Assembly: GCA_955652925.1 (NCBI GenBank)
Contig: CATPCO010000343.1
Span: 1 to 15,356 of the forward strand
Reading direction: 5' to 3'
DNA from: an uncultured Xanthobacteraceae bacterium
Lineage (GTDB): Bacteria > Pseudomonadota > Alphaproteobacteria > Rhizobiales > Xanthobacteraceae
DNA: 15,356 nucleotides
Shown here: positions 1-8,658 of the stretch, piece by piece
Layout: every line of letters starts with the position of its first letter
Position numbering within the stretch: position 1 is the stretch's first letter
The notes under the pieces: generated by a model
Told to the model about the DNA's origin: nothing
What the model saw: the letters and a program-made list of their open reading frames with translations, nothing else
Database searches by the model: none
Program-made: the position numbers and the translations under genes

Positions 1-626
1 GGCAGCCGCTCAGGCCGCTGGCCATAGCGATTGCACCACACGACCTGCATCCCGAATGCCGAGGCGGCGTAGGCGTCCCAGGCATTCGACGACTGGAACG
101 CGATCGCGCCAGCGCGGATTCCAAGCCGCTCGACCGCAAGCTGATAGACCTTGGGGTGCGGCTTGTAGACGCCGACCTCCTCGACCGAGAGCACCGCATC
201 GAGCAGCGTATTCAGCCCCGATGCTCGGACAACCGCCTCGAGCATCTTGGGTGAGCCGTTCGACAGGATCGCGGTCCGCAGGCCGACTTTTTTCAGGCGT
301 TCGAGAACATCGGGCACTTCTGGAAATGCATCGAGCGTCAGGTAGAGGCCCATCAGCCGGTCGCGCAGGCCTGGCTTGTCGATCGCCAAGGTCTCCATTG
401 CGAAGTCGAGCGCATCGCCGGTGACCTGCCAGAAATCCGCGTGCCGGCCTTGCAGCGCACGCAGCCACGTATATTGCAGCTGCTTATCCCGCCATAAAGC
501 AGTCAGCCTGTCGACGCCGTCACCGAGCATATCGCGGCAGCTTTTTGCAGCGGAAGCAAAATCGAACAGCGTCCCGTAGGCATCGAAGACGCAGGCTTGC
601 ACGCCGACCAGAGGTTCGTTGCTCAT
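1..626 (-). CDS. Haloacid dehalogenase, type II (partial, 3' end off the window)
   Basis: The minus-strand frame from ATG 624-626 stays open to the left edge, giving 208 complete residues. Type II (L-2-haloacid) dehalogenases usually run about 220-240 aa, so only the last residues are missing. All HAD motifs of this subfamily are visible: FDAYGTLFD with nucleophile Asp15, LSNGSP (Ser122, Asn123), Lys155 in VYKPHPKVYQLA, and SSNAWDAYAAS (Asn181, Asp184), followed by VVWCNR. These enzymes hydrolyse 2-haloacids to 2-hydroxyacids through an aspartyl ester in the cytoplasm. A GAGGAA ribosome site (633-638) sits 6 nt before the ATG and supports this start. The gene lies downstream of the MetE-like gene on the same strand, across a 123-bp spacer holding two hairpins. 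The family is clear; the true substrate is not, since many chromosomal members have no known haloacid role. Confidence 0.93.
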   Translation of the reverse strand, partial: MSNEPLVGVQACVFDAYGTLFDFASAAKSCRDMLGDGVDRLTALWRDKQLQYTWLRALQGRHADFWQVTGDALDFAMETLAIDKPGLRDRLMGLYLTLDAFPEVPDVLERLKKVGLRTAILSNGSPKMLEAVVRASGLNTLLDAVLSVEEVGVYKPHPKVYQLAVERLGIRAGAIAFQSSNAWDAYAASAFGMQVVWCNRYGQRPERL

Positions 627-668
627 GCTCGCTTCCTCACGTTCATGTGCCCCCTGCCCCCCCTCACC

Positions 669-718
669 CGGCCGCTTCGCGGCCGACCTCTCCCCAGCGA
701 GCCCCAGCGGGGAGAGGT
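669..718. repeat. Double-hairpin intergenic palindrome
   Basis: Two perfect hairpins stand side by side. The first has a 7-bp stem, CGGCCGC 669-675 with 679-685, and a 3-nt loop. The second has a 10-bp stem, ACCTCTCCCC 686-695 with 709-718, and a 13-nt loop. There is no T-tract, so it is not a classical intrinsic terminator. The wording resembles interspersed palindromes common in Bradyrhizobiaceae genomes (recalled, not searched). It separates the MetE-like gene from the dehalogenase gene. Confidence 0.75.
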
Positions 719-749
719 ATAGCCCCTCCTGCGCACTCGATTTTGCAAT

Positions 750-1916
750 TCAGTTCCAGAGCCGCCTGGTCGCCAGGTCGGCTCCCTGGCGCATGGCCTT
801 GAACTTCTCCCACACGACGCTCGGGTGGACTTCGGTCTTGTAGAGCGCCTGCGAGGAGAACCCGCAGTCCGCCCCGGCCATCACATTCTCGCGTCCGACC
901 AGCCTGGCGAAGCGGATCAACCGTTCGGCGATCCATTCGGGATGCTCGACGATGTTGCTGGCATGGGTGATTACGCCGGGGCACAGCACCTTGCCTTGCG
1001 GCAGCTTGACCCGTTCGAACAGATGGTATTCGTGCTCATGGCGCGGATTCGCAGCCTCGAAGCTGAACGAGCCGGCATTGATCTTGAGCACGTAGTCGAT
1101 GATCTCGGGCAGGTTCGACTCGTAAATGCGCGGCCCCTCGTTGATGCCGTAGCAGGTATGAAAGCGGACCCGCTCGGCCGGAATGCCGCTCAGTGCCGCG
1201 TTCGTAGCCTCGACGTAACTCTCCGCCCGCCGCTTCTTCTGATCGTCATCAAGCCCCGGCTCGACAAAGATGTCCGGAAGGAACGGATCATCCACTTGCA
1301 GCAGAATGCCGGCGGCAACGATTGCGCGGTATTCCTTGTTCAGCTCGGCGGCAAGCGCGTGGAAGTATTCTTGATCGCTCTTGTAGTACTGGTTGATGCC
1401 GACGCCTGAAGGCGCGGTCGCCGGCAGAAACACGTGATGGTCAGGCACGTCGGCGGTCTTGGCGGCAGCCTTGAGGTTGGCGATGTCGGTTTGCAGCTTT
1501 GCCTCGCCCTTGTACTTCACCGGGCCGGTGCAGACGACCGGGACGATGGGCAGGATGGCGCCCCCCATCATCGCCTCCTTGAAGTATTGGGCATAGTATT
1601 CCGGGAAGGCGGAGACCTCCTGCTGGAACAGGACGAGCTTCTGATCGGGTCGGGATTCGAAGCCCTCGAAGCGCTCGCGGATGTAGGTAAAGAAGCCCGG
1701 CTTCGAATACTCGCCGTCGGTTACGATCTCGATGCCGCACTCGACCTGCTTGCGCACGCATTCGGCGACTGCCTGAGCGAGGATGGAATCCAGCTCACGT
1801 TCGTCGTAGGGCTGGCGTTGATATTTTGCCTTGAGAAGGTCGAGCAGGCGATGCGGCCGCGGCAAGCTGCCGATATGGGTGGTCTGGATGTGATCGGTAT
1901 TCTGTTGCACGGTCAT
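750..1916 (-). CDS. Single-domain MetE-like (cobalamin-independent) methyltransferase
   Basis: The 388-aa product belongs to the cobalamin-independent methionine synthase C-terminal fold (UROD/MetE-like TIM barrel). It opens with TTHIGSLPRP near residues 12-21, then has VTDGEYSKPGFF (65-76). The zinc site is complete: His253 and Cys255 in FHTCYG, Glu287 in SFSFEAANPR, and Cys351 in GADCGF. Full MetE is about 750 aa with two barrels; this protein has only the catalytic barrel. It should therefore transfer a methyl or alkyl group to a zinc-bound thiol such as homocysteine, but the methyl donor cannot be read from the sequence. The start chosen has AGGGAG (1926-1931) 9 nt upstream; an open frame extends to 1979, but that ATG is less well supported. 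It is divergent from addB. Epoxyalkane:CoM transferase-like and other COG0620 members share the same motifs, so methionine synthesis is not certain. Confidence 0.88.
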   Translation of the reverse strand: MTVQQNTDHIQTTHIGSLPRPHRLLDLLKAKYQRQPYDERELDSILAQAVAECVRKQVECGIEIVTDGEYSKPGFFTYIRERFEGFESRPDQKLVLFQQEVSAFPEYYAQYFKEAMMGGAILPIVPVVCTGPVKYKGEAKLQTDIANLKAAAKTADVPDHHVFLPATAPSGVGINQYYKSDQEYFHALAAELNKEYRAIVAAGILLQVDDPFLPDIFVEPGLDDDQKKRRAESYVEATNAALSGIPAERVRFHTCYGINEGPRIYESNLPEIIDYVLKINAGSFSFEAANPRHEHEYHLFERVKLPQGKVLCPGVITHASNIVEHPEWIAERLIRFARLVGRENVMAGADCGFSSQALYKTEVHPSVVWEKFKAMRQGADLATRRLWN

Positions 1917-2023
1917 CGCGCGTTGCTCCCTGTGCGGTCGAAGCCTCCGCGTTTTCGTTCTGCGCCCAAACCAGAGCACACTCAGCGAGCATAATCAAAA
2001 TAGGCTTCACCAGTCCTCGCCGG

Positions 2024-2029
2024 TATAAT
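2024..2029 (+). promoter_or_regulatory. Candidate -10 element for addB (leaderless transcript possible)
   Basis: A perfect TATAAT ends 7 nt before the addB ATG (2037), so initiation would fall at or next to the A of the start codon. No Shine-Dalgarno sequence lies upstream of this ATG. I see no good -35 hexamer at 16-18 nt spacing; the region 2000-2007 is poor. The match could be chance in an AT-richer spacer. Confidence 0.4.
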
Positions 2030-2036
2030 TCGCGGC

Positions 2037-5000
2037 ATGGCGATTCCCCGTGTCTTCACCATTGCGGCCTCGGCGCCGTTTCTACCCACGCTCATCCAAA
2101 CGCTGATCGAGGGCAGGCTCGTTGCGGGCTTTCCCGCCGCGGCCGATCCGCTGGCACTCGCAAGCGCAACGATTTATCTGCCGACGCGGCGTGCTTGCCG
2201 GATCGCACGCGAGATCTTTCTGGATGCGATCAAGCAGGACGCAGCAATTCCCCCACGCTTTGTCGCGCTGGGCGACGTCGATGAGGACGAGATTGCGTTC
2301 GCGCAGGCCGCAAGCGGCGCCCTTGCTGCGAGCGCGCTTGAACTTCCTCCCGCGCTTCCCGCTTTCGAGCGGCGCATGCTCATCGCGCAGCTCGTACTCA
2401 AATGGGCGTCCACGATTGCGCCGCAGGAGAACGGCGAAGCGTCCCTCGTCGCCAACAATCCGGTCTCGGCGCTCGCGCTCGCCGATGATCTCGCGCGTCT
2501 CATGGATGACATGACCACGCGCGGTGTTTCCTGGGATCGGCTGGACGATCTGGTGCCGGACAATTTCGACCGCTACTGGCAGCTCACGCTCGAATTCCTC
2601 AAGATCGCACGGGAAGCATGGCCAAAAATTCTCGCCGAAAGAGGCGCTATCGAAGCGGTCGAACGCCGCGATGCCTTGCTCAAGGCCGAAGCAGCGCGAT
2701 TGTCAGCAAACCCGCAGGCGCCTGTGATCGCCGCCGGCTCGACCGGCTCCATGCCGGCGACCGCGCAGCTGATCGCCACCATCGCAAAGCTCTCCCGTGG
2801 CGCAGTGGTTCTGCCTGGCCTCGATATGAGTCTGGATGAGCAATCCTGGCAACTCATGGCGGGCCGGCACGATCCCGCCGCACGTAATCTTCCTCCGCCA
2901 GCTGCCGGACATCCGCAATTCGCCATGCGTGCTCTGCTCTCCGCGATCGGCATTGCACGCGATCAGGTCACGGTTCTGGGGCAGCCGGGCGCGCGCGAGC
3001 GCCTCGTCTCGCAGGCGCTGCGCCCGGCGGAAAGCACGGACAAGTGGGACGCGCTGAGCGCTCGCGATCTGCTTCAGCGCGACGACTTGGAACCGCTTTG
3101 GGTCATCGAAGCAACCGGCGCCGAGGAGGAAGCGCTCGCGATCGCGGTCGCTTTGCGCGAGGCGGTGGAGAAGAACAAGAGCGCGGCCCTGGTCACTCCC
3201 GATCGCGCGTTGGCGCGCCGCGTCATCGCGGCGCTCGGGCGCTGGAATATTGCGGCCGATGATTCCGGCGGCGATCCGCTTGCCGACACGCCCGCGGGAC
3301 GTTTCGCCCGTCTCGCAGCGGAGACGGCGCTCGCAGGCGCGCGGCCGGCCAAGCTGCTCGCTTTGTTGAAGCATCCGCTGTTGCGTCTTGGCTCGACGCC
3401 AGCGAGCCTTGCGAGCGCAATCGCTGCGCTTGAGATAGCGACGCTGCGGGGACCACGCCCGCGTGCCGGCACGGCCGGGATTGCAGATGCGCTCGATGGG
3501 CTGCGCGCCGAGCTCGCAAAGCTGCGGCGAAAGGAACCCACTGAGCTCCATTGGTCCGACCCGCGAACCGAGCTGCGGGAGAACGATCTCGCTGGCGCCG
3601 CCGACCTCATCGCTCGCGTGACCGCCGCGCTTGCGCCCCTGGAGAGCCTTGCTTCGACGCAGCCGCACGCTTTCACCGGGATCGCGGCACGACATTACGA
3701 TGTGATCGCCGCCTTGAGCGCGGCACCAGACGGGGAGCCGCTCGCTTTTGCCGGGCACGATGGCGTGAAGCTCGCGCAAGCCTTCGACGACATCGCCGCG
3801 CTCCCTCCCGATGCCGATCTGATTATTGCACGCGCGGATTACGCCGATCTGTTCAGAGCCGCGGTCGCACAGATCATGGTACGGCGGCCGGAGCTTCCCG
3901 GCGTCCAGGTCCATATCTACGGCCTGCTCGAATCGAGGCTGCAGAGCTGCGACCGCATCGTGCTGGGCGGTCTGGTCGAAGGGGTATGGCCGCCGGAAAC
4001 CCGGCCCGATCCCTGGCTGAGCCGCCCCATGCGTCACGCGCTTGGTCTTGACATGCCCGAGCGGCGCATTTCGCTCTCGGCCCATGATTTCGCCCAGGCG
4101 CTTGGGGTGCAAGACGTTGTGCTTGCCTATCCGGCCAGATTGGGCGGCGCACCGACCGTGATCTCGCGCTTCGTGCAACGGCTCGCCGCCGTGATGGGAG
4201 ACGATGCATGGAAAGCGGCGCGGGAGGGCGGCGCGAAATATGTCGCGTGGGCACGCGCGCTCGATCATAGCGAGGAGCCCGCGCGCATTTCCCGGCCCGA
4301 GCCGAAACCACCGCGCGCGGCGCGCCCAACAACGCTTTCAGTGACCGACGTGGAAGACTGGCTGCGCGATCCCTATTCCATTTACGCGCGATACATCTTG
4401 CGCCTGCGTGAGCTTGACCCGATCGATTTGGAGCCCGGGGCAGCCGACCGGGGGATCGTCATCCACGGCGCGCTCAGCGAATTCACCCGGACCTACGCAG
4501 CGGCGCTGCCGGCTGATCCCGCCGGCGCGCTGATCGAGATTGGAAAAAGACACTTTGCCGCGCTCGCCGATTATCCGGAAGCGCAGGCATTCTGGTGGCC
4601 CCGCTTCGAGCGCATCGCCCACTGGTTTGCCGCCTGGGAAAGAACACGCCGCCCCAAGCTCAAAGCGCTCCACGCCGAGATCCCCGGCAAAATCGAAATC
4701 CCGCTGGGCGAGCGGACTTTCACATTGCGTGGCCGCGCCGATCGCATCGAGGAGCTACGAACGGGCGGCCATGCCATCCTGGACTACAAGACGGGCCAGG
4801 TGCCGAGCGACAAGCAGGTCGGCATCGGCATCTCGCCCCAGCTCACGCTCGAAGCCGCGATGCTGCGGCGTGGCGGCTTTTCGGAAATTGCGGCCGCGAG
4901 CTGCGTTGCAGAGCTCGTTTATGTTTCGCTCAAAGGGGGCGAGCTGATTGGCGAGGAAAGGCTGATCAATTTCAAGAACGGAAATGCCGATTCCGAAGCC

Positions 5001-5180
5001 GAGCGCGCGCTCGCGAGATTCTCAGAGGTCGTGCATCGCTTCGATGACGAGCAGCAGCCCTACATTCCGCTGGTGCTGTCGATGTGGAAGAACCGTTACG
5101 GCAGCTACGACCACCTCGCGCGGGTGAAGGAGTGGGCCGTGCCGGGCGAAGAGGAAGACGTGCCGGGGGTGTCGCAATGA
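2037..5180 (+). CDS. addB: Double-strand break repair protein AddB (alphaproteobacterial type)
   Basis: The 1047-aa product is the AddB subunit of the AddAB helicase-nuclease, which resects double-strand DNA ends for RecA loading. The N-terminus (RVFTIAASAPFLPTLIQTL) and IYLPTRRACRIAREIF (47-62) are typical of the family. No Walker A motif is present, so the helicase-like half is probably non-motor. The C-terminal PD-(D/E)XK nuclease of the RecB/Cas4 type is intact: Asp902 in GRADRIEEL, then Asp916-Tyr917-Lys918 in ILDYKTG. There are only three cysteines in the whole protein, so the four-cysteine Fe-S cluster known from Bacillus AddB cannot form. It ends with TGA overlapping the addA ATG, which indicates translational coupling and a 1:1 complex. 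In many relatives addB follows a tsaE/phosphotransferase/nucleotidyltransferase cluster; here a divergent MetE-like gene occupies that side. Confidence 0.96.
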   Translation: MAIPRVFTIAASAPFLPTLIQTLIEGRLVAGFPAAADPLALASATIYLPTRRACRIAREIFLDAIKQDAAIPPRFVALGDVDEDEIAFAQAASGALAASALELPPALPAFERRMLIAQLVLKWASTIAPQENGEASLVANNPVSALALADDLARLMDDMTTRGVSWDRLDDLVPDNFDRYWQLTLEFLKIAREAWPKILAERGAIEAVERRDALLKAEAARLSANPQAPVIAAGSTGSMPATAQLIATIAKLSRGAVVLPGLDMSLDEQSWQLMAGRHDPAARNLPPPAAGHPQFAMRALLSAIGIARDQVTVLGQPGARERLVSQALRPAESTDKWDALSARDLLQRDDLEPLWVIEATGAEEEALAIAVALREAVEKNKSAALVTPDRALARRVIAALGRWNIAADDSGGDPLADTPAGRFARLAAETALAGARPAKLLALLKHPLLRLGSTPASLASAIAALEIATLRGPRPRAGTAGIADALDGLRAELAKLRRKEPTELHWSDPRTELRENDLAGAADLIARVTAALAPLESLASTQPHAFTGIAARHYDVIAALSAAPDGEPLAFAGHDGVKLAQAFDDIAALPPDADLIIARADYADLFRAAVAQIMVRRPELPGVQVHIYGLLESRLQSCDRIVLGGLVEGVWPPETRPDPWLSRPMRHALGLDMPERRISLSAHDFAQALGVQDVVLAYPARLGGAPTVISRFVQRLAAVMGDDAWKAAREGGAKYVAWARALDHSEEPARISRPEPKPPRAARPTTLSVTDVEDWLRDPYSIYARYILRLRELDPIDLEPGAADRGIVIHGALSEFTRTYAAALPADPAGALIEIGKRHFAALADYPEAQAFWWPRFERIAHWFAAWERTRRPKLKALHAEIPGKIEIPLGERTFTLRGRADRIEELRTGGHAILDYKTGQVPSDKQVGIGISPQLTLEAAMLRRGGFSEIAAASCVAELVYVSLKGGELIGEERLINFKNGNADSEAERALARFSEVVHRFDDEQQPYIPLVLSMWKNRYGSYDHLARVKEWAVPGEEEDVPGVSQ

Positions 5181-8100
5181 ACGCGCCTGCCGGCCGCATC
5201 ATTCCCGATGATCTGTTGCGCGTGCAGTTCGAGGCATCCGATCCATCGGTTTCGGCATGGGTTGCGGCGAATGCCGGCTCGGGCAAGACGCACGTGCTGG
5301 CGCAACGGGTGATCCGGCTGCTGCTCGAGGGCGTCGCGCCCGGCAAAATTCTCGCCATCACCTTCACGAAGGCGGCTGCCGCCAACATGGCAAACCGCGT
5401 GTTCGATGAGCTGCGGCGCTGGACGGCGCTCGATGACAGCCAACTCGACGCCGCGATCCGAAGGCTGTCGACGGAAGCACCCGACAGCGCGCGGCGGGCG
5501 CATGCGCGGCGGCTGTTTGCCTTGGCACTCGATACCCCCGGCGGACTCAAGGTGCAGACCATTCACTCCTTCTGCAGCCGGTTGCTGCATCAGTTTCCGT
5601 TTGAAGGAAACGTCGCTGCCAGATTCGAGGTCATCGAGGATGCGGCGCAAGCGCAACTGCTCAACGACTTGAGCCTCGCCGTCCTGCTCGATGCCGCACA
5701 GGCGCCGCAATGCGCCCTCGGACGCGCCCTCGCCACCGCAATTACCGTCGCCGCGGACCGAACGTTCAAGGAGGTCGTCGCCGAGGCGATCGGCAAGCGC
5801 GACATGGTGCGCAGCTGGATCGATCACCGTGGCAGCGTGGAGCACGCGATCGCGTCACTGTGCGACACGCTGGGCATCGCGGCCAGTGACAGCGCCGAGC
5901 AGGTCGAGCACGAGATCACGCAAGGACCTTGCCTGCCCTCGTCGCAATGGGCGGCGGCTGCCGCAGGGCTTGCGGGCGGATCAAGCATGGATCAGGAGCA
6001 GGGACGCCGCCTGCTCGCGGCGCTGCAAGCGGACCGAGCGGAGCGCACACGCAGCTATCTTCAGGTATTTCTGACCGGCGATTTCAAACCGCGCGACCGG
6101 CTGATAACGGGCGCACTGCAAAACGCCGAGCCCGAGCTCGCTCGCCGTCTGAATGAGGAAAGCGCGCGGCTGCGCTCACTGTTTGAGCGCTACAAAGCGG
6201 TGCGCTGTCGCGACCGCACCGCCGCCCTGCTCGTCGTCGCGGATGCGGTGATCTCGCGTTACCAGGCGGCAAAGGACCGCCGGGGTCTCCTCGATTACGA
6301 CGATCTCATCGACAAGACACTTGCGCTCCTGCGCCATGACTGTGCGGCCTGGGTGCACTACAAGCTTGACCAAGGCATCGATCACGTGCTGATCGATGAG
6401 GCGCAGGACACGAGCCCCAAACAATGGGAGATCATCCAGAGACTGAGCGGCGAGTTCTTCGCCGGCGCGGGCGCGCGTACAAGCAAGCGCACCGTATTTG
6501 CCGTGGGTGACGAGAAGCAGTCGATCTTTTCGTTTCAAAACGCCGCTCCTCGCGCATTTGCCGAGATGCTCCGGCACTTTCGTCGTGCCCACCAGGAATG
6601 CGGACTTGATCTCGTCTACAAGGAATTCAAGCACTCATTCCGCTCGGGACCGAATGTACTCGGCGCCGTCGACGAGGTGTTCAAGCGCAAGGACATCTAC
6701 GCCAGCATCACCTCCGACGCGGACGGCATACCGCCTCACATCGCGCTGCCCGACGCCGCTCCCGGAGTGGTCGAGATCTGGGACATCATCAAGCCGGAGC
6801 CCAAGCGCGCGATCGAAGCCTGGGACGCCCCGTTTGATGAGCCCTCCGAAACGAGCACGCACGTTCGGCTCGCAACCAAGATCGCGCGCAACATCAAAAG
6901 CTGGACCGAGCAGGGCACCAGCCCCGGCGACGTGCTGGTGCTGGTGCGCCAGCGCGGGCCGCTGTTCGAGGCCATCATCCGGGCATTGAAGGAGGAAAAA
7001 ATTCCGGTGGCGGGGGCGGACCGGCTGGTGCTCACCGAGCATATCGCAGTGATGGATTTGATGGCGCTCGCGGACGCGCTGCTGCTCGCAGCCGATGATC
7101 TCGCGCTCGCGACGGTTCTCAAGAGCCCGCTGTTCGGACTAGACGACGGCGATTTGTTCGAGATCGCCTGGGAGCGCAAAGGTTCGCTGCGCCGCGCGTT
7201 GGAAACAAAGGGGCAGGCGCAGGCGCGGTTTGCCCAGGCGGCCGCGGAGCTTGATCGTTTTGCGCAATGGGCGCGCCGCGACACGCCCTATGCATTTTTC
7301 GCGCGCGTGCTCGGCGCCGAACGTGGACGAAAACGCTTTCTTGCCCGGCTGGGACATGAGGCCGACGACGCACTGACCGAATTTCTCAATCTCGCGCTCG
7401 ATTACGAACGACTCGAAACGCCATCTTTGCAGGGCTTCATCGCGTGGCTGCGAGGCGCGGCGGTCGACATCAAGCGCGACATGGAGATCACGCGCAACGA
7501 AGTGCGCGTAATGACCGTGCACGGCGCCAAGGGCCTAGAAGCGCCCACCGTCATCCTCGCCGACACGACGACGCCACCGGCGGGCCCGGCACAACGGCAA
7601 GCACGGATTTTTCCGCTCGCTGCGAATGCGCCGCCCGGTTCTCCGTTCGTCTGGGCCGCAAGGAAGGCATTGGACGTGGACCCCGTCAGCGCGGCACGCG
7701 GCCGCCTGCAGCGGGAGGCCGAGGATGAGTACCGGCGGCTTCTCTACGTGGCCATGACACGCGCAGCCGATCGCCTGATCGTCTGTGGAGCGGAAAACGA
7801 GCGTGCGCGGCCGCCGGGCTGCTGGTGGGATCTGGTCAAGGATGCATTGCAGCCGCTCTCGACCGAGATGAACGCGCAAGACGGTGATGGAAAAATGTGG
7901 CGCTACTGCAAAGTGCCGCCGCTCGCCGCTGCGCCGGGCTCAGGGGGCCAGCGTACGCAGGTCATCAGCCAGCCTCCGGACTGGCTCGACCGGGATGTGG
8001 CTCCCGTCCTCCCACGGGCGGTGTCGCTCTCGCCCTCTCGCGCTTACGACGAATCGGTCCCCGCGCGCAGAGCCGGCCGGGGTGGGGAAGAAAAGGCGAT

Positions 8101-8653
8101 GGCGCGTGGCGTGCTCATGCACCGGCTGCTGCAGGCGCTGCCGGACATTCCAGAGCCTGCGCGGCGCGCTGCCGCTCGCAGGCATCTCGCGCGCAGGGCC
8201 GATCTGTTCAGCGCGCAAGAATGCGAGAACATGATCGAGCAGGTGTGTCGGGTGTTGGACGATCCGCAGTTCTCCGCCCTGTTCGCACCGGGCAGTCACG
8301 CTGAGCTCCCGCTCGCCGGCAGATTTCCGGGAAAGCACGGCATGACCGCAATCGCGGGCCAGGTAGACCGGCTTGCGGTGACAGCGAATGAGGTGCTCAT
8401 CGCGGATTTCAAAACGAATCATCCGGCTCCGGCGCGGCTTGAGGAAGTGCCGCAAGCGTATGTGGCGCAGCTTGCGCTTTATCGCGGCGCGCTGGCGTTG
8501 CTCTATCCCGGGAAAACCCTACGCGCCGCTCTCCTGTGGACGGATGTTCCAGCGCTGATGGAAATGCCCGCGGCACGCATGGATGCTGCCCTTGCTGCCC
8601 TTGCTGCCCTTGCTGCCCTTGCCGCCCTCACTGCAGGCCGAGGGGCAACGTAG
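5177..8653 (+). CDS. addA: Double-strand break repair helicase AddA
   Basis: The 1158-aa product is the SF1A helicase-nuclease partner of AddB. Walker A is ANAGSGKT (31-38). Motif II is LIDEAQD with Asp407-Glu408, then VGDEKQSIFSFQ (motif III region), VMTVHGAKGLE (motif V) and LLYVAMTRA (motif VI). The C-terminal nuclease shows Asp1064 in GQVDRL, Asp1077-Phe-Lys1079 in IADFKTN, and the QLALY motif of RecB-family nucleases. The ATG at 5177 overlaps the addB stop as ATGA. An in-frame ATG at 5084 would add 31 residues lying inside addB; they look like shadow sequence and precede the expected family N-terminus, so I reject that start. The 3' end carries a 9-bp tandem repeat coding (Ala-Ala-Leu)x5, described separately. 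The intact ATPase and nuclease motifs suggest a working enzyme. Confidence 0.97.
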   Translation: MNAPAGRIIPDDLLRVQFEASDPSVSAWVAANAGSGKTHVLAQRVIRLLLEGVAPGKILAITFTKAAAANMANRVFDELRRWTALDDSQLDAAIRRLSTEAPDSARRAHARRLFALALDTPGGLKVQTIHSFCSRLLHQFPFEGNVAARFEVIEDAAQAQLLNDLSLAVLLDAAQAPQCALGRALATAITVAADRTFKEVVAEAIGKRDMVRSWIDHRGSVEHAIASLCDTLGIAASDSAEQVEHEITQGPCLPSSQWAAAAAGLAGGSSMDQEQGRRLLAALQADRAERTRSYLQVFLTGDFKPRDRLITGALQNAEPELARRLNEESARLRSLFERYKAVRCRDRTAALLVVADAVISRYQAAKDRRGLLDYDDLIDKTLALLRHDCAAWVHYKLDQGIDHVLIDEAQDTSPKQWEIIQRLSGEFFAGAGARTSKRTVFAVGDEKQSIFSFQNAAPRAFAEMLRHFRRAHQECGLDLVYKEFKHSFRSGPNVLGAVDEVFKRKDIYASITSDADGIPPHIALPDAAPGVVEIWDIIKPEPKRAIEAWDAPFDEPSETSTHVRLATKIARNIKSWTEQGTSPGDVLVLVRQRGPLFEAIIRALKEEKIPVAGADRLVLTEHIAVMDLMALADALLLAADDLALATVLKSPLFGLDDGDLFEIAWERKGSLRRALETKGQAQARFAQAAAELDRFAQWARRDTPYAFFARVLGAERGRKRFLARLGHEADDALTEFLNLALDYERLETPSLQGFIAWLRGAAVDIKRDMEITRNEVRVMTVHGAKGLEAPTVILADTTTPPAGPAQRQARIFPLAANAPPGSPFVWAARKALDVDPVSAARGRLQREAEDEYRRLLYVAMTRAADRLIVCGAENERARPPGCWWDLVKDALQPLSTEMNAQDGDGKMWRYCKVPPLAAAPGSGGQRTQVISQPPDWLDRDVAPVLPRAVSLSPSRAYDESVPARRAGRGGEEKAMARGVLMHRLLQALPDIPEPARRAAARRHLARRADLFSAQECENMIEQVCRVLDDPQFSALFAPGSHAELPLAGRFPGKHGMTAIAGQVDRLAVTANEVLIADFKTNHPAPARLEEVPQAYVAQLALYRGALALLYPGKTLRAALLWTDVPALMEMPAARMDAALAALAALAALAALTAGRGAT
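8585..8629 (+). repeat. 9-bp tandem repeat at the 3' end of addA
   Basis: Four perfect copies of GCTGCCCTT (8585-8620) are followed by one variant, GCCGCCCTC (8621-8629). They are in frame and encode five Ala-Ala-Leu units just before the addA stop. A 9-bp unit keeps the frame whatever the copy number, so slippage would change only the length of the tail. Confidence 0.95.
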
Positions 8654-8658
8654 GCCTC

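Noticed and set aside
825..1994. Plus-strand open frames opposite the MetE-like gene (825-1409, 1434-1994)
   Set aside because: They are antisense to a gene with a complete zinc site and good start, and show no motifs of their own.
1917..2036. Riboswitch (SAM or cobalamin type) upstream of the MetE-like gene
   Set aside because: The 120-bp divergent spacer shows no recognisable conserved core or stacked helices of those classes.
2703..4268. 521-aa open frame antisense to addB
   Set aside because: It lies wholly opposite addB, has no recognisable motifs, and reads as arginine/glycine-rich shadow sequence typical of GC-rich codon bias.
5084..5176. Upstream ATG extending AddA by 31 residues
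   Set aside because: The extension is inside addB, arginine/glycine rich, and the ATGA overlap at 5177 with the family N-terminus is a better start.
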